Assembly (NCBI GenBank): GCA_026419775.2
Contig: JAOPGA020001138.1
Span: 1 to 64,000, forward strand
Source of the DNA: Acrasis kona
Taxonomy: Eukaryota > Heterolobosea > Eutetramitea > Acrasida > Acrasidae
Direction of reading: 5' to 3'
DNA: 64,000 nucleotides
The position numbers and the translations under genes were made by a program. Of the stretch, positions 44,652-55,500 are shown one piece after another. The notes under the pieces were generated by a model. The model made no database searches. It saw only the letters and a program-made list of their open reading frames with translations, and was not told the origin of the DNA. The first letter of the stretch is position 1, and each line of letters begins with the position of its first letter.

Positions 44652-46225
44652 TCACAACTCCTTCAACACAACATCCTTAGTCACACTTCCATACTGTGCA
44701 TCCTTTGAGAGCGTGACGGAAATATCTTGTGATTGATACCCAGCAGCTTCAAAAGTGACATTAAAAGTAGCACCTGCTGGAAGGAACAAGTGATAAGCTC
44801 CAAATCTGGGGTTGGATCTTCTTGTCTCGCCTGCCAACCAATCAATACCTTTGACTGATATGCGCGCCTCTAGTGACTGGTTGTGAGTGTTTTTGACATG
44901 TCCCTTCAAAGGTATGGAAACATTCAAGAAATGATAGATTAAAGGTAGCACTCTTTTAACCTCTTGTAGACACTCAGTATAGGCGGGTTGGAAGGATGTG
45001 CCTGTCTCAACCAAAAATGAATAACTAGTATGATGTTTGATTTGATGTTCTTGATGTTCTCCGTCGTCTGATGGGACTCGATGTCCGTAACTTGCGTACT
45101 TCATAAGCTCCATACCTCTGTCGACAATGTATTTGCGCATGACCTCTGGCATTTTTGTGCATGTATAAGCTGTTAGAACTTCTCTACCCGAAGAATGAAA
45201 GTCCAAGACCTTGGAAAATGAATAATCCTTTGAGAGCGCAACAATTGCTTGGGTTTCGACTTCTGATAGTACACTTGGTCCTCTGTAAATCTCGGAGCTT
45301 GGTTCCTTGCTACCTCCACAATCTTCCCATCCTAGATCATAATTTCTATTTAGATCGACACCGTACTCCTTAGTAGTCTCATCAAGTTTGCGATTTTTGC
45401 GCCACCAATTATTCTAAAATGAACATTGACTACTGGTTTGAATGGAAGAATTACCTTTTCGTAAGTGTATTTGAAACCGTCTACATTAACAACAGGAATT
45501 ACAAAGATTTGTGTGGTTTGGAGTAGCTTGACGATGGTTGCATCGCCTGATGTGTACCTGTCGATTAAATCCTGTGCAAATATCAAGGCGATCTCAGGAG
45601 TGATTGTTTCTCTTGAGTGATGGCAGGAGGCAATGAGAACATTGTCTCTAATGAAGGTTGAATAATAATTAAAAAACTAATCTTACTTGTCCAAATTTTG
45701 TTTGACGTTGGTTGAGATTTTGATTGCATAGATGGAGTTACCATCAACAGTTAGACCAGTGCCATATTGTTTGTTTAGGTCAATGATGTTAACAAGATCA
45801 GGGTAGCGATCTCCCAAGTTTTTTAAAATGGCTGTTATTTTGGCAAAATCTCTGTACCCTTCAGGAACACTCTTCGCTAAATAATTAGGCATAGTAATGT
45901 TTGTGAATAGTGTGTATAAATCATTGTTGACACCAGATTGCTCACGGGTGTCCAACAATTGGATGTTGGCAATGAAGGGCTGTCTGCTTTTGGTGTAGTA
46001 GTAAAGTTGCTTTAGGGATTTATCACTGGTTATAACATTCACACCCTTTTCGTCATGTGCGACGACGTCATAAGCCCTGCTCCTTAGCAATTTCGATAGT
46101 ATATATGGTGTTTTAGATGTAACGCGAACAACATGCAGTGGCTCTCCACCTTTGGCCTCTTCTAGAAATCCGAACGTGGCCACGAACAGTAACGCAGCGA
46201 TCAATAAAGTAAAGGCCAACTTCAT
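44652..46225 (-). CDS. Secreted M14-family zinc carboxypeptidase
   Basis: Exons 46225-45687, 45647-45455 and 45413-44652; introns 39 and 41 nt; 497 aa. Signal peptide MKLAFTLLIAALLFVATFGF, then a propeptide-like region of about 100 residues. The catalytic fold has ASCHHSRETITPE (zinc His and Glu of HxxE), NVDGFKYTYEK, WRKNRKL, VDLNRNYDLGWE, DFHSSGREVL (third zinc His) and VETGTSFQPAY with the general-base Glu. A C-terminal beta-sandwich of about 85 residues resembles the transthyretin-like domain of CPN/E enzymes. It removes C-terminal residues from peptides; secreted or lysosomal location is expected. Confidence 0.93.
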
Positions 46226-46360
46226 TTTGTTTGATAGATAAGGTGACTCCGGAGTTATTTGATAATCTTAGTAACAATCAAGGAGTTGTGCAACTCCTTG
46301 TATTTCATGAATATGTCACCAACAAAACAGAACTTGAAAAACAAAAGTTATAAATTTATT

Positions 46361-47353
46361 TTAGTTGTTCTTCTCCTTCACACTATCCTGCTGTTTGTAC
46401 GTTATGAATCCCCACACAGTCCAACTGAACAAGCTAATGATGAAGTCATAAGCAAGAGCACTAACGGCAGGGTGTGCGTTCAGACCTGAGAAAATATTCT
46501 TGAGCGTATCGAGATCGCTCACATGAAGGAGAGGTTGAACGAATAGTAAAGCTGCTACTGCATAAGTTACGATGTCTGCTAAAGTAAAAGAGTTATTTGA
46601 TTTAGCAGATCCTCCAGAGATCTTTAACGGAATGAATAAGGGAACCAACAAAAAGAGCCTTCCAATAAGTATACCATATATTAGATTATCACCAAGGCTG
46701 CGCGCAGACAAGAGTATAATACCGTATGGCAAAGCACAAACCAACCAAAACCAGCGATTTTGTAATTCGAACGCGCGCTGTTGTTTTTCTACCTGTCCAA
46801 GACAAGGCAGCAGAATGATGAAAAACAGATTTTGTGTAAATGAAATTGGTAGAATCTCTGCGAGTGCAAAGAAAAGCCACAAGTGAGGTACGCCCGCGAG
46901 GCGACCCCTTGTGCCTATAAAGTATAAGTTATATTGAGTTAATAAAAGAGCTGAGCTGCTCCAGAACCATCTCGAACTATTAACAACCAGAGCATCTCCA
47001 AAATCTTGAAATAGGTTTGAAGTTGTAGACCAATGCCAAAGACGAGATGGTAGGTCTCTCAAAGCGATGCTCTGATCAGAGAGCGGCCTTAGAAGAGGTT
47101 TGATGAGATTTGCAGATTCCCAATCCAAGTATGATAAGAATAGCACGTTAAGCATATGGTATGATAGTACCGAGAAGCTTATCAAAGCCAAAATTGCAAA
47201 GATGATCTGTTTTTTGTCTTGTGATTTTATCTTTGATGACATACGCGAGGTTGTTTTGAATATGTTTTGTATCACTAAACTTGATAGCAGTAATGCCGCT
47301 CCGATATAGGACCAAAAAATTGTTGCGCCAACGATGTTGTATTCATACTTCAT
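46361..47353 (-). CDS. Polytopic membrane protein of unknown function
   Basis: Single exon, 330 aa, about eight hydrophobic helices. The first is TIFWSYIGAALLLSSLVI and the last FIISLFSWTVWGFITY. Short loops are basic near the N-terminus (SKIKSQDKKQ) and at the C-terminus (QQDSVKEKNN). There is no signal peptide apart from the first helix. Conserved-looking aromatic/Pro motifs (HLWLFFALAEILPISF; CALPYGIILLSARS) suggest a defined family, but I cannot name it. The low number of charged residues inside helices argues against a classical pump. Confidence 0.6.
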   Translation of the reverse strand: MKYEYNIVGATIFWSYIGAALLLSSLVIQNIFKTTSRMSSKIKSQDKKQIIFAILALISFSVLSYHMLNVLFLSYLDWESANLIKPLLRPLSDQSIALRDLPSRLWHWSTTSNLFQDFGDALVVNSSRWFWSSSALLLTQYNLYFIGTRGRLAGVPHLWLFFALAEILPISFTQNLFFIILLPCLGQVEKQQRAFELQNRWFWLVCALPYGIILLSARSLGDNLIYGILIGRLFLLVPLFIPLKISGGSAKSNNSFTLADIVTYAVAALLFVQPLLHVSDLDTLKNIFSGLNAHPAVSALAYDFIISLFSWTVWGFITYKQQDSVKEKNN

Positions 47354-47481
47354 GTCTGATCGTTATAATAATAAAACATTGTAAAAAAAAGGGAATTGGT
47401 TGACCATATTGATCTTGTGTGTGAGTGTGTGAATCTATACTAACACGTTTAATGCTAGCACACTATTAAATAGGATAATAC

Positions 47482-47709
47482 ACCTACAAGCGGAAACCCA
47501 GCTGTGAGGTTAAAGTCTTCTTGGGCACAAACCGCATGCGAAAACCCTCTATGCGAAGAATGTGAATACATATATTAGGGCATTTACGAGCGGAAACCCA
47601 GCCGTAACAATGGAAATAATAATTGGGCAATTACATAGCGGGAGTCCCATGCATGTACTTGATCATGATTTCACTTTCGGGCCTCTTACGAGCGGAAACC
47701 CAGCCGTAA
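47482..47709. repeat. Tandem array of five ~50-nt units with a conserved hairpin
   Basis: Hairpins lie at 47482-47510, 47533-47555, 47584-47607, 47632-47657 and 47686-47709, so starts are 51, 51, 48 and 54 nt apart. Four share one fold: outer stem, bulged A, a GC/GC pair, GG(G)-nnn-(C)CC closing a 3-nt loop, and a 2-nt 3' bulge (core AGCGGAAACCCAGC). The outer stem varies with compensation: CCT-ACA/TGT-AGG, TTACG/CGTAA twice, TACAT/ATGTA. The inner GGAAACC becomes GGGAGTCCC. The second unit (CGCAT/ATGCG) is more divergent. Units 2-5 carry GGGC 6-10 nt before the hairpin. No ORF covers the array. The strand of transcription is unknown. Confidence 0.75.
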
Positions 47710-47763
47710 TTGAGATTAAGATATGGGAAATATATATATAATATAACTGAGAGAAATTTGATA

Positions 47764-47801
47764 GCAGGGACAGGCCCTGCACTCAGGTAGCTGTCCGCTA
47801 C
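47764..47801. other. Two further perfect hairpins after the array
   Basis: GCAGGG(764)-ACAGG-CCCTGC(780) and GTAGC(787)-TGTCC-GCTAC(801) form two adjacent perfect stems with 5-nt loops, 55 nt downstream of the repeat array. They do not share its loop. They may be part of the same structured transcript or a transcription end; nothing else in the flanks explains them. Confidence 0.45.
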
Positions 47802-49321
47802 GCCGACATCGACCATCGATTGTTATCATCATACAAGAGATCATCATGATTAAACAGAACACAATACATTATCGTGATTAACAGAACAAAAGGGCCGGTT
47901 TAACCGATTAAAACATTTATCCACCACATGTGCATTACAATATTACATTTTTATTCATTTCCAATTAAACCAGTAGACCAATGAAAGATCTTATTATCCT
48001 ATTATTATTCTTGTAATAGACTTATACTGATGATGTAGTACGAAAAACAATCTATGAAACACGTACTGTATGTGTGTTCGTTTATTATTAATCTTTTTAA
48101 TGTGACACGAGAAGTTCTTGCTATGTGAATTGTTTGGATACCGTACCATCAAGAATATACCCAAAAATACAGTTGTCAAGAATGAAGATGAAATGGTGGC
48201 GCATCTACTGCAATGTTACATCTCGTGCTGGTAAGATGATTATATTATTTAATGAACTCTAAAATATTTATTACGTATGAAGTTTGTAGAATAATTTCCT
48301 TGGGTAATTGACTGATAACTTCAGTACTACTCAGTGTGGCTAAACCTTAATGACGGAGTTATATTTTTGCTCACGACGAAGCCGCAGGAGTTTTAATAAA
48401 ACAAAAAAGGAAATTGGGGTTAAACACCATTTATATACAAAGTACGCTACGCTGCTACGCTGGATTGCAGCACTCTTCAGTTCCCTGTTGGTAAAGACAC
48501 AGTAACCCTTCCCTTTCAAACACTTTCCCAATAGTACTTGAACATTACCACATCATGCTCCAAACTTGAAAATGCGTGGTCCTTTCTATCGTATAATAAC
48601 AGCCTCTTCTTTGCAAAGTGTAGATAGATTTAAATACAGTTGCTATGCCTCTCCTCAAGTAATTGCCTGGGAGTCTTGAGTCTGGCCAATGAATGAACCA
48701 TGGTGTATTGGTGTTCTTTTTTAAAATTTTTCTTCACAGAGCCAATAGAAATTAGTCAACTACAGGTTACAATAACTTGCACAATATGAAGCAAAAACAA
48801 TATAAGAACAATGAAGTGCGAGATGATGTAAGAACAAGTAAAGCAGAAAGACCTCCTTTAATATCAGAGAATTCACGATGATTTTGACATCTCCCAGTAT
48901 TAATAACAGATCCAAAAACACTTCTTCTTCACAAGATTGCAGCATGTCTTTAAATTGTTGGGTGCTTTCTTTTACAATTTGTCTGTGCTCAATGTACTGC
49001 TTTGACTAACTGCGCGCAGGAAGCTACTTAAACCTCTACGATATTCAAAAAAATGCATTCTTGACATTTTGAACTTCAGTACTCTCGGAACCAAAGAATT
49101 CCGCAATGTTCCCATCTTGACCTATTTTACAATCTTCGAACCTAACTAGGAGTTATTGTGTAACCCAATCTGTGACATGTCATGTTAAAATCAAATAATT
49201 AATAATTAATATATTCATGTCAATCCATTTTAGTTAGATTTCAACGATTCATTGTACGAACTTCAATTGCAACTGATACATTTCATCAAACCAACAAACT
49301 TTGACGTATTTTATAAAAAGT
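47802..49321. other. Long AT-rich region without recognised genes
   Basis: About 1.5 kb in which both strands have only short frames without domain similarity or start context. A small direct repeat (TACGCT units near 48440-48462) is present. With the hairpin array it forms the longest non-coding stretch of the window. Confidence 0.4.
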
Positions 49322-50302
49322 ATGCAAGTGAAAGAAGAGGGGAAGAAGGAAGAAAAGAAAGCAGGGAAGAAAGAGTTTGAATTGACAAGTCAGTTTGAGG
49401 AATACTTCAAGGCATTAACTGCCTCCAAGCAAAAGAACAAGTTAAAACCAAGAGACGATTTGAAAGATACATGGAAACCCTTAAAGGGTCACGACTTGGT
49501 AGAACTCTGGAAGTATTCAGCTCCCTACCTCAGCTCGTTTCTCTTGCCAATACGACCATGGAAAAAAGATGAAACGAAATCCTTGGCCTATAAGGATCAG
49601 GAGGCCCGTGCAGATACTCTTGCTAATGAGATCCTTTCAAAAGAACATATTAAAACACTCCGCCTCATGGATGGTCATGGACGCATTCTCCTTTTGTTTT
49701 TAAAGACAATGATGGAGAAAAAAGGCGGTGATGAGCGCCTACGTAGTTTGAGGATTGATTGGGTCGATATCGACAATGGTGTTTGTGAATGGCACAAAAA
49801 AACATTTGAGTGCAAGTCCATCAATCACATCAACTCCAATATTTTCAAATCACCCACAGAACCTAATACATTTGTGTATTTGAACTTTTGTGGTATGGGT
49901 AGCATGTGGGGCAAGTTACAAGATTATCTCCGCTCCAACATGAGTGTACACATGATGTTTTCATGTTCTATGGCAAGAAGAGCTGCGGAGACTAACCTTG
50001 GTAAATTAGATAATATTGAAAGGGAAAGGGATATGACCAAACTCTTTGTCGAGAGAAGAATTTTTGTCACTTACCTTCTACCTGCCCAAAGCGAGAAGGT
50101 TAAGGTTGAAACCGACCGTGAGAAAAACAAGAAGGCAGTGGTAAATGTCTATCAAACCAAGGGAAGTGATCTAAAAAAGGCGGCGGAAATCAAGCAGCAA
50201 GTTACTGAGAAAGACAATCAGTGCAGAGGTACCACAAACAAGAACGCGCGATGCAGGAACACCCTTAACTGCCCGCATCACCGAACATCAAACAATAAAT
50301 AA
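49322..50302 (+). CDS. Unknown protein with methyltransferase-like core and Cys/His knuckle
   Basis: Single exon, 326 aa from the ATG; the frame is open 21 nt further upstream without an ATG. A Lys/Glu-rich N-terminus leads to a core with LRLMDGHGRILLLFL, RIDWVDIDNGVCEWHK and FVYLNFCGMGSMWG. This is the order of a Rossmann-type SAM fold, but the nucleotide-binding motif is poor. The C-terminus ends in CRGTTNKNARCRNTLNCPHH, a Cys/His knuckle of the CxGxT-x-C-x-C-x2-H kind found in small phage, bacterial and giant-virus proteins. I do not recognise the full-length family. It might have come from a virus, which is speculation. Confidence 0.55.
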   Translation: MQVKEEGKKEEKKAGKKEFELTSQFEEYFKALTASKQKNKLKPRDDLKDTWKPLKGHDLVELWKYSAPYLSSFLLPIRPWKKDETKSLAYKDQEARADTLANEILSKEHIKTLRLMDGHGRILLLFLKTMMEKKGGDERLRSLRIDWVDIDNGVCEWHKKTFECKSINHINSNIFKSPTEPNTFVYLNFCGMGSMWGKLQDYLRSNMSVHMMFSCSMARRAAETNLGKLDNIERERDMTKLFVERRIFVTYLLPAQSEKVKVETDREKNKKAVVNVYQTKGSDLKKAAEIKQQVTEKDNQCRGTTNKNARCRNTLNCPHHRTSNNK

Positions 50303-50340
50303 TTTAATTGTTTCAACTATACATCTCAGTAGTTTCAAGC

Positions 50341-50929
50341 TTATAATGTTGGGTATTTTGATATTATATTAAGGGTGTCAATGATGGAATCGTCATCCAG
50401 AGTTAAGTCTCTATTAGCACTCATTGACATATTAGATCTTTTTCTTGACATCACTTTACTTACGTACATCCCTGAATTTTTGCATCACTATGGAATCCAC
50501 TAATGTTATTTTAGTCAATTGTGCAAACATTAATTTATACTTACATGCTTCCTTCCGTAAATCTGATCTTTTTGTGATACTTATATTAGTGTCTTTGGCA
50601 AGCATACCGTCAATGGCGCCCAACAGCACTCACCTATTTCACATACCTTGATTAGCTCCACAATATTTTACTAGACAATCATCCCTCTCGCTGGCCAAAA
50701 TATCGTAAGTTACTAAGTTTGAGAGCTGCTGCTTTGACTATAAGATTTGGAGGACATCTTGGTGCATCACTCTAACATCTTTAAATTTTCAAATGTTGTC
50801 AGAGGACGTACGAATAAAGTAGTTTCAATCAAAACATGTCGCATAAAATAATACCATACCTGTCTATGGAAAACGATTTCGTGCCTTCTTATTATCATCC
50901 TTTGCATTATGTAGTGCTTCTACCCTCAT
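50341..50929 (-). pseudogene. Decayed or unresolved multi-exon coding region
   Basis: The minus strand reads like protein over its whole length but in changing frames, with TAG and TGA codons between coding-like pieces. From 5' to 3' these are RRHEIVFHRQVWYYFMRHVL, PPNLIVKAAALKLSNLRYFG, DDCLVKYCGANQ, VLLGAIDGMLAKDTNISITK and, ending at 50341, NRDLTLDDDSIIDTLNIISK. Some breaks coincide with possible introns (GTAAGT to TTCAG, 73 nt; GTATGT to CCAAAG, 54 nt). No chain of introns explains all of them. Either an intron-rich gene that I could not solve or a pseudogene. The last piece (SRKRSNMSMSANRD onward) is the best candidate for a functional end. No family recognised. Confidence 0.4.
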
Positions 50930-51139
50930 GCGGGTGCTTAGTGGTGGTTTTTGTTCGTCTCGATTACCCCATTAAAAACAATGGCCTTACTTTAACACTA
51001 ATTAACAAGATTCATTTATACATCTGGGTCTTTGATAACCATATTCTGATAAAGGATATATGCGTATACTACATTTTAATAAGCAACCCATCAATCAAAT
51101 AAGGAGAAGTTGATTTAAAAATTCTAACGAGAGAATTGA

Positions 51140-52449
51140 ATGAATTTTGAACATCATCCTCTCAGTGATATACAAGTACTCACCTCTCACAAAGGGCATA
51201 TACCAATAAATACATTTTCGTTATTATGTAGAAAGCTGAATAGTGAAACTCTTGTCAAATTTGCAAAAACAGTTTGGGGATGGGGTCATAATGAAAGCTA
51301 CCAACTTGGAACACAACATAATATAGCACCTGAACATACATATGACATTATAACGCTTCGAAGAAAAAACATTGTTAAAATTAGTGGCGGAAGTAGTTTT
51401 TCCATGATACTGACCAGTAAGTCAAGCCTTACACAATCTGCTAATCTTGTTAGAAAGTGGAGCATTGTATTCATGGGGAATCAACGACCGTTGTCAGCTA
51501 GGATTCGGTACACAACCAGCCTCTATACAAGTAGCAAAAAGGATTCCATTTTCACTACGCAAAGTCATCGTAGATTTTGCTTGTGGAGCGATATATACAC
51601 TTGCCGTTACATGTAAAATATAATACGATTCCCTCAACTTACAATCATAATAGCAAAGGGTTCAGTATATGTGTGGGGAATAGATAAACAGTTACCCAGA
51701 AAAGCAGAAGTTTTAAAGGGTCATAAAATCGTTAAAGTGTTTTGTAGTACAACCGCAAACACTAGTTTTGCAGTTACAAGTATGTTCAGTGTAACTTATC
51801 ACTTTATAACACTTGATAGGCGAGGGTAATTTATTAGTGTGGGGAGAACAGTTGAAGGAACCAGTACTTCAGCCCATAAAAAATGTGGTGGATGTGGCTT
51901 GTAGCACAAGGAATGGAGCCATTGTACTTGACTGTGCGTACATTTGTTTCTTTTTTTTCTAAATCAAACAGCCTCAGGAGATGTATATACAACAAAATCT
52001 GGCGTTTTGAACAAACCAGTCTATACGCCAATAAAAGAAATTCAGGACGAGATAGTGGTGCAAATATCATCAGGATTATGCATATTTGCTCTCCTCACAA
52101 GTAAGTCTAAACGACATGATGATTGTATCAACCAAATAGAGCGTGGGAGAATATTTGTTAATGATGGACTGGTCACGAAAGAAATTCACATACCGGATAG
52201 GGTGATATCAATATCGTGCGGTCAAATTGAAGTGATAGCTGCAACACGTAAATAAAATTCGATAAGCAATTATTTAACTTTTAAGATGGAGGAGAAGTGT
52301 GGTCATTTTCGAATGTTGGAGGGACAAAGTTTTTAGATGAAATGACGAAGAAAACAACACGACCAAATCCTCAAAAAATGAAAATATCTGGTAAAGCATT
52401 CTCTGTGGGCGCGGGTGCGAGTCATTTTTTTGCTCTTTGTGAAGATTAA
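51140..52449 (+). CDS. RCC1-like seven-repeat protein, one exon per blade
   Basis: Seven exons: 51140-51416, 51454-51612, 51654-51779, 51820-51933, 51972-52100, 52140-52247 and 52286-52449. Six introns are 37-41 nt, all in phase 1; 358 aa. Each exon encodes one RCC1-type strand set, recognisable by VWGWGHNESYQLG, ALYSWGINDRCQLGFG, VYVWGIDKQ, LLVWGEQ and GEVWSFSN, with a small-residue stretch before each junction (ISGGSSFSMILT, FACGAIYTLAVT). Later blades are degenerate. About 40 N-terminal residues precede the propeller. RCC1 folds serve as Ran exchange factors or protein-binding platforms. The degeneracy makes exchange activity doubtful. Confidence 0.87.
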
Positions 52450-52534
52450 AACTATTCGTTTTATTGTTTTTGTTTTTGTTACAATCTCTTGGTTGACTTT
52501 CATTTCACAATCTCTTTTGAATACATCAAAAAGC

Positions 52535-55500
52535 ATGACTAAGGAGAGATATGTAAGAGAAATTAACCGTTACACTGCGTACAAGCGACCGTCCGATATT
52601 AATAAACAACAGCAACAACAGCAGCAGACTGACGGCTCTTTCACCGGAATGGTGAAAAGAGTATTTTCTAAGTTCTTACCTTCTTTCTTGACAGACACAA
52701 CAAGCGCTCTTGCAGACAATGTTGTACAACAACTTGATAACATTCCTCCTCCGAATGAAGAATTAGACATTACTTTTGAGGATGAGGACAGACAAGAACA
52801 GGTAGGACGCCTTTACCCATCGCCAACACCTTCCTCCTTCCCTACTCCAAATAGCGACCCCAACGTTAGGTTGTTAATCGATCAACAAAACGAGATTAAC
52901 AGACTAAAACAAGAGATGGAGAACATTAGACAAAGACTTATGGAACGCCAAACCACACCAATCCCAGCACCAGTAGAAAAAGAACAAGATACAGATTTGT
53001 ATGAACGCCACCTGAATCAAGAGAGGAAAGATTATCCACCCCAACCATCAGAAAAAGAAAAGATAGATCCCGTGCGTGTCCACGAGAACACCATTAATGT
53101 CATTAATGGCATTTTCCGCAGGAAGAGATCTTCTGTGGGAGCGTCTATCCCAAGAACCACAGTACCAGCACAAGAGTCAGCCTTTTCGTTCACCCTACCA
53201 AACAGAGAAGAACTCCAAAGAGAATATGCAAATCAAAATCAGCTCCTCCTGGCACCAGCTCCGAAGAGACCCGCAACATCAATCACTCCTCGTGGCAAGC
53301 GCAATGCACCCACCACACCTCTATCAAGGAAGAGAGTCAGAGTTGAATCACCCACTCAAGATCAAGTCAATGATTCAAACGCAAGCGACACCTCTACTTA
53401 TCACACACCTAAGTCAACCGCTAAAAAGATCAAAGGATACTTCTCGGTCCAGACCCATCAAGAAGATCGTCCACAAAATTATAGCGAATCAGCGAAGCGT
53501 GCCATTGAGAAGCTTCAACAGCTATCGACGCCATTAAGCGCTAGAAAGACAGCATACGTTAAAAAGTATCCATTAACACCAAGGCCACCATCAGCGTCAG
53601 TCAAGACCTCTTCCACTCAATCACAAGTCAACAATAACCATCACCAACAACATCAAGATGATGATGATCAACTTGATCGTCAAGATGATTTGAACAATGA
53701 TCAAGACGATGACGATAGAGACATTGATGCCGATCTAGACATTGAAGATGATGGAGACGATGATGATTTGAATCAAGAAGAAGGCGATGGATTCTCTCCG
53801 CCACCACCAACAGATACTATCGACGTCAACATTGCATATAATTACGTACCACCACCCACTCAATCAACCACCAACAATGCAGCATCCAAATCACGCAAAC
53901 CATCTGCACACAAAGGAGGTCGTTTCAATCCATTATCAGAACCAAAGAAACAAGAAGAGGCGCCCATCTTTAAACAACAAAATGAAAACATTGAAAACAG
54001 TTTGAATACCGTAGGAGGCATTCCGAGTACATTTGCATTCACGTTCGACAAGAATCCGCCATCATCACAAACATTCCAATCACCTCCGTCACCAAAATCA
54101 TCATTCGACAAAGTGGCGTTCAAACCAACAGAATCAACATCATCGGGTGGATTCTCTTTCAGTGCAGCCGAACATGATGATGTGGATCCATCTGTATTTG
54201 ACAGCGTGTTTTCCAATGCGGCGTTCAAACCAACAGAATCAATCAAGATCACAGAAATTGAAGATCAAAAGCCACTCGAAAATTTTTCATTTGGAGCAGG
54301 TCCACCGATCAGCCTCAAATCCAACCAAGATAAAGAATCATCATCCAGTTCAATTCCATTCTCATTTGCTCCAGCACCAACATCTGATCCATTCCCCAAT
54401 ACTGGATTCTCGTTCGGAGGTACCACTTTGAAATCAGATGGCGATAGCAACAACAACAAACCAGCATTTGGTGGATTCACTACCAAACAAGATGACCAAT
54501 CATCATCATCATCTAGTGGTGGATTTGTATTCGGAGGTACCACTTTGAAATCAAGCGACGATGACAAACCAGCAGCATTTGGTGGATTTACATTTGGAGC
54601 CAAACCAAACGATGCTCCCAAATCACCAACAAGCACACAAGATAAAAACATATTCGGCAAATCAAAAGATGATCAACCATCAGGATTTACATTTACGCCA
54701 TCTAACGACAAATCAGTATTCGATGATGTATTTGGAGGTGCTCCTAATACAGATTCAACCACCACTTCCGCCACCACTGGCGAATTCAAATTCGGCAGTG
54801 GTGGATCTACATTGAAGAATGATTCAGAATCATCATCATCATCCACCACAAATAAGGGATTCGTATTCGGTGAAGTCAACACGGGCGACAACAAATCAAA
54901 TTACGTCAACAATAATTCCGTATTCACATTTGGAGATGCAAAGAAGGACGATGACAAATCATCACCCAAAAGTGGATTCACGTTCGCCACTCCATCATCA
55001 TCATCAGATGAAAAGAAGAGTAATGATTTGTTCGCTCAAAAGGACTCAACAACAAGTACTGGTGGTGGATTCACATTCAAGGATTTATCATCATCGTCCA
55101 CTGTAGAACCACAAAAGGATCAACAACCATCAAAGAGTAACGAAGGATTCACATTTGGATTTGGATCATCTTCGTCATCAACCGAACCATCCAAGGAAGC
55201 CAATAGCAGCACTGCATTCAAATCTACATTTGACACCGAAAGTAAACCTGTATTTGGAACGGGCGATTCTACTTTTACATTCGGAAAGACTGCCACCACC
55301 ACATCAGATGCGGTCACTGCTGCACCCAAAGAAGATGCCAACAAATTGTCATTTACATTCGGTCAACCAACGACCACCACCACTGCCAAACCATCAGAGG
55401 AATCCACCACCGCACCAGCTGCAGAGCCATCCAGCATGTTCAAATTCGGCGCTAGCACCGAACCATCGTCATTTACATTTGGTGCCAATAGCAGCGCAGC

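Noticed and set aside
47482-47709. CRISPR-like array
   Set aside because: Repeats are not identical and the conserved part is a covarying hairpin, there are no unique equal-length spacers or cas genes, and the DNA is eukaryotic nuclear.
47482-47709. Hammerhead or twister ribozyme
   Set aside because: The GAAAC segments recall a hammerhead, but CUGAUGA and the required three-way junction are absent, and no twister core was found.
48340-48945. Two minus-strand frames of about 60 codons
   Set aside because: Short, no homology, no ATG context and located in an AT-rich non-coding stretch.
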